Shown here: positions 1 through 4,902 of the stretch, piece by piece
Layout: each line of letters opens with the position of its first letter
Position numbering within the stretch: position 1 is the stretch's first letter
Assembly (NCBI GenBank): GCA_903839795.1
Contig: CAIMDR010000651.1
Span: 1 to 7,857 of the forward strand
Direction of reading: 5' to 3'
DNA from: an uncultured Methylococcaceae bacterium
GTDB taxonomy: Bacteria; Pseudomonadota; Gammaproteobacteria; Methylococcales; Methylomonadaceae
Length of the DNA stretch: 7,857 bases
Position numbers and translations under genes: made by a program
The notes under the pieces: model-generated
Told to the model about the DNA's origin: nothing
The model's database searches: none
Seen by the model: the letters and a program-made list of their open reading frames with translations, nothing else

Positions 1-22
1 AACAAACCAAGGTTTGTACTCC
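1..22 (-). repeat. REP element 1 (GGAG type, reverse orientation), inside the hsdS tail
   Basis: Read on the minus strand, this is GGAG followed by tacaaacc, a TT loop and ggtttgtt, giving a 7-bp perfect hairpin. A GGAG or GTAG tetranucleotide directly 5' of an imperfect palindrome is the known hallmark of REPs processed by RAYT transposases. The copy is translated in frame as part of the putative HsdS tail. The left window edge cuts off its outer flank. Confidence 0.8.
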
Positions 23-79
23 GATGCCAACGCGCTCTTCGACTCACTCCAACACCCGGCATTTACAAGCCAACTTTAA
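2..79 (+). CDS. hsdS: C-terminal end of a type I restriction specificity subunit (HsdS), partial
   Basis: An open frame enters from the left edge, gives 25 residues and stops at TAA 77-79. The last residues contain LFDSLQHPAF followed by TSQL. This closely resembles the conserved end of many HsdS proteins (LFASLQHRAF-x-G-x-L type), which follows the second long conserved helix. HsdS recognises DNA within the HsdM2S methyltransferase and the full HsdR2M2S restriction complex. The call fits the complete hsdR that begins 864 bp downstream on the same strand. The preceding residues (TNQGLYSDA) are encoded by a REP palindrome, so the natural protein end may have been rewritten by the repeat. Only the tail is visible. 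The identification rests on a short consensus from memory, and another protein with a similar end is possible. Confidence 0.6.
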   Translation, partial: TNQGLYSDANALFDSLQHPAFTSQL

Positions 80-97
80 CCCGACACAAAACCAACC

Positions 98-134
98 CGG
101 AGTACAAAATCGGAGTACAAACCTTGGTTTGTAC
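98..134 (+). repeat. REP element 2 with duplicated head
   Basis: This is the best-preserved copy. GGAG at 112-115 is followed by an exact palindrome with 9-bp arms (gtacaaacc 115-123, ggtttgtac 126-134) around a TT loop. The first 11 bases of the unit (cggagtacaaa) also occur alone at 98-108, 13 bp upstream, so the head including GGAG is present twice in tandem. It lies just after the hsdS stop and upstream of the RAYT gene, and could fold in the hsdS transcript. Confidence 0.85.
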
Positions 135-158
135 CTAATAACCGCAGCAATCCCCTAA

Positions 159-177
159 AAACCAAGGTCTACACTTC
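159..177 (-). repeat. REP element 3, degenerate, reverse orientation
   Basis: On the minus strand this reads GAAG-tgtagacc-TT-ggttt and matches the intact REP at 15 of 19 positions. The head has changed from GGAG to GAAG. It faces REP 2 across about 24 bp, making an inverted pair of the kind called a BIME in enterobacteria. It is probably a decayed copy. Confidence 0.55.
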
Positions 178-182
178 ATTGT

Positions 183-210
183 TTGTTTTTGTACGATGTG
201 CGTTTATAAA
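183..210 (+). promoter_or_regulatory. weak candidate promoter for the RAYT gene
   Basis: TTGTTT at 183-188 and TATAAA at 205-210 are separated by 16 bp. The -10 box is good (5 of 6) but the -35 box is poor (3 of 6), and the surroundings are generally AT-rich. A start from here would give a leader of about 75 nt that contains the half-REP at 246-259. Confidence 0.25.
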
Positions 211-245
211 TTAATTACCCTCCAATGCTTGTATTTACGAGTAAA

Positions 246-286
246 CCGGAGTAAAAACCAATATTTTATGCCAATAGGGGTTACTC
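246..286 (+). repeat. half REP with hairpin in the RAYT leader
   Basis: Bases 246-259 match the REP head at 13 of 14 positions, including GGAG at 248-251, but the second arm of the REP is missing. Instead, gagtaa at 249-254 can pair with ttactc at 281-286. The right arm directly follows the likely ribosome-binding sequence AGGGG (276-280) of the RAYT gene starting at 293. A REP-like fold here could influence RAYT translation or bind the protein itself. That regulatory idea is inference. Confidence 0.45.
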
Positions 287-292
287 TATTTT

Positions 293-823
293 ATGTTCAA
301 GAGAGGCTTGCATACACCCATGCATTTGTTTGTTGATAACGCGGCTTATTTTATAAGCAGTGCAATTTACAAAAAAAGGCTTTTATTAAAACAGGAACCT
401 GTTAAATTGCATTTATTGGCGACTATTAAAGCCTGTTTGTTGGAAAAAAACTGGCAGTTAAATCATTGGGTTATTTTAGACAATCATTACCATCTTCTGG
501 CAATCAGTGATAAAGGTGATGACATGTCAAAAATTTTCCGTAAAATCCACAATTTATCTACTGAGTTTATTCAAAAGTGTGAGTGTTGTGATTTACCTGT
601 TTGGTGGAACTACTGGGATTATTGTCCGCGTGATGAAAAAGATTATTTAATTCGCCTGAACTATCTGCTTAATAATCCCATTAAACATGGCTATGTTACT
701 AATTTAATGGATTATCCTTATTCGAGTTTTCATATAGCCTTGGAAAAATATGGACGAGATGCTTTGGCGCAACAGTTTAAGGATTATCCCGAATATAAAG
801 AGTTGTCTGTGGCTGAAGATTAA
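293..823 (+). CDS. REP-associated tyrosine transposase (RAYT, Y1/HUH family, IS200-like fold)
   Basis: This is a single-strand DNA endonuclease/ligase of the TnpA-REP type. The metal-binding HUH motif is H65-Y66-H67 in the block HWVILDNHYHLL. The catalytic tyrosine is most likely Y124 in NYLLNNPIKHGYV, which aligns by eye with the DYIYINPVKHGWV block around Y115 of E. coli TnpA-REP (RayT, YafM). The aromatic segment WWNYWDYCPRDEKDY (104-118) lies just before it, and YPYSSFHIAL (141-150) matches the usual YPxSS end block. The length of 176 aa fits the family, and all catalytic positions are present, so the enzyme is probably active. The ATG at 293 is preceded by AGGGG at 276-280, 12 nt away. 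An in-frame ATG at 320 is less likely, because the GLHTPMHLF segment looks like part of the conserved start. Such proteins are normally single-copy and domesticated, and they mobilise or maintain REPs in their own genome. The REPs around the gene carry the expected GGAG mark. Confidence 0.9.
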   Translation: MFKRGLHTPMHLFVDNAAYFISSAIYKKRLLLKQEPVKLHLLATIKACLLEKNWQLNHWVILDNHYHLLAISDKGDDMSKIFRKIHNLSTEFIQKCECCDLPVWWNYWDYCPRDEKDYLIRLNYLLNNPIKHGYVTNLMDYPYSSFHIALEKYGRDALAQQFKDYPEYKELSVAED

Positions 824-860
824 CTATATCCGCTAAAGACCACTCACTCATGCGATGTCA

Positions 861-882
861 TACAAACCAAGATTTGCACTCC
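861..882 (-). repeat. REP element 5, reverse orientation, between RAYT and hsdR
   Basis: On the minus strand this reads GGAG-tgcaaatc-TT-ggtttgta. GGAG is intact. Relative to the intact REP there are two changes in the first arm, and both leave pairs that can still form as G-T wobbles in the minus-strand hairpin. A second fold is possible on either strand between caagatt (868-874) and aatcttg (886-892). The copy lies 38 nt after the RAYT stop and 60 nt before hsdR, so it would be in the leader of any transcript reaching hsdR. Confidence 0.75.
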
Positions 883-942
883 ACCAATCTTGATATTAAC
901 AGAAGCATAAACACCACCTAATGTGTCAGGGCAATTAGAAAT

Positions 943-3900
943 ATGAGTAATTTTAGCTTTTTGCAACAAGAATGGTTTCCGATACATGACAGCGTTTCTA
1001 AAGCAGAAAGCTATTTAAATTCCGACCCCCGTGCGGCGTGCTGGTATGCACGGATGACGCTGGAGCAGGTTGTGGATTGGTTGTATATGTACGATCCCAA
1101 CTTTGTTTGTTATGAAAGAAGCTTGGGCGCACGGGTTTATGAACCGACTTTTAAGGTGAATGCCGGTGAGGGTATCTTTACCAAAGCGACCTTGGTGATT
1201 GCTATTGGTAATCGTGCGGCTCACGCTAAAGCGACTAAAAAAGTCGATGCCATGACGGCAATTACCGAGTTGTTTCATATCACTTATTGGTTGGCAAGAA
1301 CCTATGGCAAAAGCCAACGTCCCGATCCTGCGCTGCAATTTAAGCAAGCCCTCATTCCCAAAGTCCAGCAAACGGATGTGATCTCACTTGAGCAATTACT
1401 CAAGCAAGAAGAGGCGTTAAAACTTCAGCACCTTGAAAATGCCGCTCTTAAAGCCAAACTTGAAGGCTTGGCGGCGATAGAGCAAGAGTTAACTACACTG
1501 CGGGCTGAAATTGCCAAAGCCAAAGCGGTCAATCAAACCGAACAAGATCCGCACGATTACAACGAAGCACAAACCCGCGATTATTTTATCGACTTGTTGC
1601 TGAATGAAGCGGGCTGGCGTTTAGATAAACCCGAAGACAGGGAGTTTGAAGTGGCCGGTATGCCGAACGATAAAGGCATCGGTTTTGTTGATTATGTGTT
1701 GTGGGGTGATGACGGCAAACCGCTGGCTGTCGTCGAAGCCAAACGCAGTCGCCGTGATGCACGAGTCGGTCAGCAACAAGCCAAGCTCTATGCCGATTGT
1801 CTGGAAGCCCGCTATCAACGCAGGCCGGTGATTTATTACACCAGCGGTTATGAACATTGGTTTTGGGATGATACCCAAGCAGCCCCTCGCCGTGTTGAAG
1901 GCTTTTATAAAAAAGATGAGCTGGAATTATTGATGCAACGCCGTTCCAGTCGGTTGTCATTGGCCAGTGCGACCATCAATGCCGGTATTGCCGGCAGAAC
2001 CTATCAAGCGCAAGCGATTCGCAGCATCACCGAAGCCATTGAGCAGCATAATCAACGCCGAAGTTTGGTGGTGATGGCAACGGGTTCCGGTAAAACACGG
2101 ATGGTCATTGCCTTGGTTGATTTGTTGGTGCAATGTAATTGGGCTAAGCGGGTGTTGTTTTTAGCGGATCGGGTGTCCTTGGTTAGACAAGCCAGCAAAG
2201 CCTTCGTTAAGTTTGCGCCCAGTCTGGGTGTGGTGAATTTACTGGAAAACCCCAGCTCACAAGGTCGTGTGTACGTCAGCACGTATCCCACCATGCTGAA
2301 CATGATTAATGATACCAGTAGTGATGTTAAACGCTTTGGGATTGGTCACTTTGATTTGGTGATTGTTGATGAAGCGCATCGGAGTATCTATCAAAAATAC
2401 GGCGCAATATTCAGTTACTTTGATAGTTATTTAGTAGGGCTGACCGCCACACCCAAAGACGAAGTGGATCGTAATACCTATCGCTTGTTTGAGCTGGATC
2501 AAGGTCTGCCGACTTATGCTTATACTTTGGAAGAAGCGATTGCCGACGAGTATTTGGTGCCACCCAAAGCCGTTTCAGTACCGTTGGCTTTTTTACGGCA
2601 AGGCATCAAGTACAAGGATTTAAGCGAGGACGAAAAACAACAATGGGATGAATTGGATTGGGGTGATAAAGAACCACCGGAACAAGTCGATTCAGCCGCG
2701 TTAAATAATTGGCTGTTTAATGAAAATACCGTGGATCGGGTTTTGGAGCATCTCATGACTCAAGGCGAACGGGTGGCGAGTGGTGACCGGTTGGGAAAAA
2801 CCATTATTTTTGCTAAAAATAACGCCCACGCTGAATTTATCGCCGAGCGGTTTAATAGCAATTTTCCTGAATACAACGGTCAATTTGCCAGAGTCATTAC
2901 TTTTAAAACGGAGTATGCGCAATCGTTGATTGATGATTTTTCGGTAAAAGACAAGATGCCTCATATCGCTATCAGTGTCGATATGTTGGACACTGGTATT
3001 GATGTGCCTGAAGTGGTTAACTTGGTGTTTTTTAAGATTGTTCGCAGTATCACCAAATTTTGGCAAATGATCGGTCGTGGCACACGACTTTGTGAGCATT
3101 TATACGGGCCGGGTTTGCATAAGGCGTTTTTTAATATCTTCGATTTTTGCGGCAACCTGGAATACTTTAATGAAAATCCAAAAACGAGTGATGGCCTGAA
3201 TAGCGACAGTTTAGACACCCGATTATTTAAAACGCGCGTTGAGTTATTGACGGGTTTCGATACCCAAGATAAACACAAGACGCTGCAAGAAGAAAAAGCA
3301 GGCTATACCAACACCTTGCGGGATGATATTGCCCACACTTTGTATGAGCTGGTGGCCAGTATGACGATGGCCAATATTATTGTCAGACCCAAGCGTTTGT
3401 ATGTTGAAAAATACAGTCAACGGGAAAGTTGGGCTGTCCTTAATGACAGTGATGCGGCGCACATTTCAAATGAATTAGCCGCCTTACCGACACAACTACG
3501 CGATACCGAAGAAGAAGCCAAGCGTTTTGATTTAATGATTTTACGGGCGCAACTGTGCTTGTTAAACAATCAAGCTGGTTTGGATAAAATCAAAAGCATC
3601 ATTATGGAGATTGCCGGTGCGTTAGAGCTGCAAGAGAGTATTCCTGCCATACGTCAACAGATGCCCTTGATTCAGAGTTTAACAACCGAAGAATGGTGGC
3701 AGGATGTGACGTTGGGGATGTTGGAACAGGCTCGGCGCCAATTGCGTTTACTGATTAAGTTACTTGAAAAAACCAAGCGCCCGATTGTTTATACGGATTT
3801 TGAAGATACGTTGGGTGTTGATACACAGATTGATTTACCTCTGAAACCGGTTGGCCTTGATTACGAGCGTTTTAAAAAGAAAACGCGAGCTTTTTTAAAT

Positions 3901-4329
3901 GAGCATGAAGATCGTTTGGCCGTACAAAAGTTACGCCGTAATTTGCCGATTACGGGCACTGACTTGGATGAGCTGGAAAAGATTCTGTTGGAACAAGCGG
4001 TCAACGATAATGAACTGATCGAAAAAGCCAGGCAAGAAGCCGGTGGCTTGGGGTTGTTTGTACGTTCACTGGTTGGTTTGGAACGTAATGCCGCAGTTGA
4101 AGCCATGAGCGAGTTTTTAAATGATACCAAGGCCACGGCAAGCCAGTTAGATTTTGTAAAGCTGATCGTTGAGCATCTAACCAGTGATGGCGCTATTTCT
4201 GATAGGCGATTGTATCAATCACCGTTTATTGACGTATCACCTGCGGGACCTGAAGATATTTTCCCGGCGGCAAAAGTCGAGCAACTGTTTGCGATTGTTA
4301 AAGATATTCGTGATCGTGCTGTGGCTTAG
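943..4329 (+). CDS. hsdR: type I restriction enzyme R subunit (DUF4145 + nuclease + SF2 translocase, EcoEI-type C-terminus)
   Basis: HsdR is the ATP-driven translocase and nuclease of a type I restriction complex, working with HsdM and HsdS on unmethylated foreign DNA. Domains in order are as follows. Residues 1-125 are a DUF4145-like helical domain (ARMTLEQVVDWLY, IGNRAAH). Residues 145-198 are a Leu/Glu/Lys-rich probable coiled coil. Residues 205-340 are an HSDR_N nuclease with D250 and E265-A-K267, a complete PD-(D/E)xK set. The SF2 motor follows: Walker A ATGSGKT 379-385, motif Ia near ADRVSLVRQ, DEAH 476-479, TAT 501-503, motif V DMLDTGIDVPE 680-690, and motif VI QMIGRGTR 708-715. Residues 945-1125 look like an EcoEI_R C-terminal domain (KLRRNLPITGTDLDELEKIL). 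Nothing is missing. At 1128 aa it exceeds the classic EcoEI R protein, mainly because of the DUF4145 and coiled-coil front. The ATG at 943 has only a weak ribosome site (CAGG at 927-930). No hsdM is in the window. The putative hsdS tail is 864 bp upstream, with the RAYT unit between, so hsdR may need its own promoter or read-through. Confidence 0.93.
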   Translation: MSNFSFLQQEWFPIHDSVSKAESYLNSDPRAACWYARMTLEQVVDWLYMYDPNFVCYERSLGARVYEPTFKVNAGEGIFTKATLVIAIGNRAAHAKATKKVDAMTAITELFHITYWLARTYGKSQRPDPALQFKQALIPKVQQTDVISLEQLLKQEEALKLQHLENAALKAKLEGLAAIEQELTTLRAEIAKAKAVNQTEQDPHDYNEAQTRDYFIDLLLNEAGWRLDKPEDREFEVAGMPNDKGIGFVDYVLWGDDGKPLAVVEAKRSRRDARVGQQQAKLYADCLEARYQRRPVIYYTSGYEHWFWDDTQAAPRRVEGFYKKDELELLMQRRSSRLSLASATINAGIAGRTYQAQAIRSITEAIEQHNQRRSLVVMATGSGKTRMVIALVDLLVQCNWAKRVLFLADRVSLVRQASKAFVKFAPSLGVVNLLENPSSQGRVYVSTYPTMLNMINDTSSDVKRFGIGHFDLVIVDEAHRSIYQKYGAIFSYFDSYLVGLTATPKDEVDRNTYRLFELDQGLPTYAYTLEEAIADEYLVPPKAVSVPLAFLRQGIKYKDLSEDEKQQWDELDWGDKEPPEQVDSAALNNWLFNENTVDRVLEHLMTQGERVASGDRLGKTIIFAKNNAHAEFIAERFNSNFPEYNGQFARVITFKTEYAQSLIDDFSVKDKMPHIAISVDMLDTGIDVPEVVNLVFFKIVRSITKFWQMIGRGTRLCEHLYGPGLHKAFFNIFDFCGNLEYFNENPKTSDGLNSDSLDTRLFKTRVELLTGFDTQDKHKTLQEEKAGYTNTLRDDIAHTLYELVASMTMANIIVRPKRLYVEKYSQRESWAVLNDSDAAHISNELAALPTQLRDTEEEAKRFDLMILRAQLCLLNNQAGLDKIKSIIMEIAGALELQESIPAIRQQMPLIQSLTTEEWWQDVTLGMLEQARRQLRLLIKLLEKTKRPIVYTDFEDTLGVDTQIDLPLKPVGLDYERFKKKTRAFLNEHEDRLAVQKLRRNLPITGTDLDELEKILLEQAVNDNELIEKARQEAGGLGLFVRSLVGLERNAAVEAMSEFLNDTKATASQLDFVKLIVEHLTSDGAISDRRLYQSPFIDVSPAGPEDIFPAAKVEQLFAIVKDIRDRAVA

Positions 4330-4335
4330 GAATAC

Positions 4336-4416
4336 GCATGAAATAACTTGGGCATCTAGCTCCCTCTCCCTTCGGGAGAGAGTTGAGGGAATATAAACAG
4401 TTAAGTTATTTCATGC
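4336..4416. repeat. 81-bp nested palindrome after hsdR
   Basis: Perfect 14-bp arms gcatgaaataactt (4336-4349) and aagttatttcatgc (4403-4416) enclose a second hairpin, ctctccc (4364-4370), loop TTC, gggagag (4374-4380). Further pairing is possible between tccctc (4361-4366) and gaggga (4385-4390). The inner CTCTCCC-TTC-GGGAGAG motif resembles a dispersed intergenic palindrome I recall from many proteobacteria. The unit begins 7 bp after the hsdR stop, so it can protect or end the transcript in either direction. Without a T-run it is not a classic intrinsic terminator. It could be a small non-autonomous element whose 14-bp arms are its terminal repeats. Confidence 0.75.
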
Positions 4417-4423
4417 ACGTTCA

Positions 4424-4548
4424 TTAGGTAACGCGCAATAAATACCTCCCAATCATTGCCTGACTCTGGGAGTTCGCCGACTTAATAATTTCTACAAAAA
4501 GCCTATGGAGATTATAAAGTGAGGGTTTATTTATTGTAAGCGGCCTAA
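4424..4548. repeat. 125-bp MITE-like element with inverted ends
   Basis: The left end begins TTAGG and includes caataaata (4436-4444). The right end is its inverted counterpart, with tatttattg (4529-4537), ending CCTAA. Over the outer 21 bp about 15 positions match, including a 9-base block and the five terminal bases. The interior codes for nothing visible. This is what a short non-autonomous transposable element or an eroded insertion sequence would look like. I do not recognise the parent family. Confidence 0.45.
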
Positions 4549-4552
4549 AAGC

Positions 4553-4575
4553 CGGAGTACAAACCTTGGTTTGTA
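4553..4575 (+). repeat. REP element 6 (GGAG type), downstream of hsdR
   Basis: GGAG at 4554-4557 is followed by perfect 8-bp arms tacaaacc (4558-4565) and ggtttgta (4568-4575) around TT. It is practically identical to the intact copy upstream of the RAYT gene, 4.4 kb away, showing that the RAYT's REP family is dispersed at this locus. It sits between the 125-bp element and the isolated copy of that element's right end. Confidence 0.85.
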
Positions 4576-4621
4576 TTGCAAACTAACACGTTGTCGGGTA
4601 CGTCACTGCTATTAAGTTAAG

Positions 4622-4669
4622 TATGTGGAGACAATAAAGTGGGGGCTTATTTATTACGAGTTGCCTTAA
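4622..4669 (+). repeat. second copy of the right end of the 125-bp element
   Basis: This stretch matches 4504-4548 at about three quarters of positions, sharing the blocks ATAAAGTG and TTATTTATT and the CCT(T)AA end. Its GAGA anchor lies exactly 120 bp from the GAGA of the first copy. In inverted orientation it also fits the left end at 4424 (TTAGG, AAC, AATAAATA). It could be a solo end of the same element or the far end of a larger composite containing REP 6. Confidence 0.5.
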
Positions 4670-4734
4670 TACATTAACGGTAATAACGACTATTTTGTTA
4701 ACCGCTATAACTTGTTGGCTGCATTGTTCTCCGA

Positions 4735-4774
4735 GGGGGATTTATTTAACAAATCTCCCGTAGCTCCTCTTTTT
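4735..4774 (+). repeat. imperfect hairpin followed by a short T-run
   Basis: The arms gggggattt (4735-4743) and aaatctccc (4751-4759) pair at all nine positions with one G-T wobble, around a 7-nt AT-rich loop. A run of five Ts follows at 4770-4774, 10 nt past the stem, too far for a textbook intrinsic terminator. The wording around CTCTTTTTCAAAGA resembles a dispersed intergenic repeat I recall from several bacteria. That similarity is from memory only. Confidence 0.4.
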
Positions 4775-4821
4775 CAAAGAATGACTGAGTAACGACATGG
4801 AAATAACAAGGTGTTTTTATC

Positions 4822-4850
4822 TTGGCAAAACGCCAATGCCTAAGCATAAA
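4822..4850 (+). promoter_or_regulatory. candidate sigma70 promoter for the SNF2 gene
   Basis: TTGGCA at 4822-4827 (5 of 6 to the -35 consensus) and CATAAA at 4845-4850 (4 of 6 to the -10) are 17 bp apart, the optimal spacing. Transcription would begin near 4857, about 46 nt before the ATG. The -35 box overlaps one arm of a small inverted repeat, ttggc (4822-4826) and gccaa (4832-4836), which could be a regulator site. No activity can be judged from sequence alone. Confidence 0.45.
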
Positions 4851-4865
4851 CCGGAATACTCCGGT
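4850..4865. promoter_or_regulatory. palindrome over the presumed SNF2 transcription start
   Basis: Perfect 6-bp arms ACCGGA and TCCGGT flank the four bases atac. The palindrome begins at the last base of the -10 box and covers the predicted start site. That is a typical position for a repressor operator, or for a hairpin at the extreme 5' end of the mRNA. The binding factor is unknown. Confidence 0.35.
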
Positions 4866-4902
4866 AAAATACAGCTTTTGTTTCCGCCTGAGCTGTTTTG
4901 CC

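Larger units (their letters stand above)
111..882 (+). mobile_element. REPtron-like unit: RAYT gene bracketed by REPs
   Basis: The unit consists of the RAYT gene, an intact forward REP on the left (111-134) and a reverse REP on the right (861-882), plus degenerate copies between the left REP and the gene. RAYT genes flanked by oppositely oriented REPs are an established arrangement, and the proteins cut and join single-stranded REP DNA next to the conserved tetranucleotide. The borders are my choice: REP 1 at the window edge could also belong to it. No target-site duplication is visible or expected for HUH enzymes. It occupies the gap between the putative hsdS end and hsdR. Confidence 0.6.
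4330..4902. other. 573-bp gene-free repeat cluster between hsdR and the SNF2 gene
   Basis: I see no plausible gene here on either strand. In order it holds an 81-bp palindrome, a 125-bp element with inverted ends, a REP, a further copy of one element end, an imperfect hairpin followed by a short T-run, and a promoter region. The parts are listed separately. The density of unrelated repeats suggests repeated insertion in a neutral spacer that insulates the two genes. No canonical intrinsic terminator (GC stem directly followed by a T-run) is present after hsdR. Confidence 0.7.

Noticed and set aside
98..286. Closely spaced repeats upstream of the RAYT gene as a CRISPR-like array
   Set aside because: The copies are in mixed orientation, irregularly spaced and degenerate, with no spacers of uniform length and no cas genes. 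They fit REPs.
1015..4136. Several minus-strand open frames of 70-130 codons inside hsdR
   Set aside because: They lie opposite an intact gene with full domain coverage, show no recognisable motifs and lack ribosome sites. They are a by-product of codon bias.
4371..4375. UUCG tetraloop terminator in the hairpin after hsdR
   Set aside because: The register that makes a C(UUCG)G loop breaks the stem after two pairs. The stable fold uses a TTC triloop, and no T-run follows.
4184..4396. 70-codon + strand open frame across the hsdR end and the palindrome
   Set aside because: Most of it overlaps the end of hsdR out of frame, and the rest simply reads through the CTCTCCC hairpin. There is no independent support.
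4334..4419. Possible 3-bp target duplication (acg) around the 81-bp palindrome
   Set aside because: The two acg triplets are not symmetrically placed against the arm ends, and a 3-base match is expected by chance.
4822..4902. TTG start at 4822 extending the SNF2 protein by 27 residues
   Set aside because: The added residues are Cys-rich and unlike a protein start, and the stretch coincides with a well-spaced promoter. ATG 4903 is preferred.
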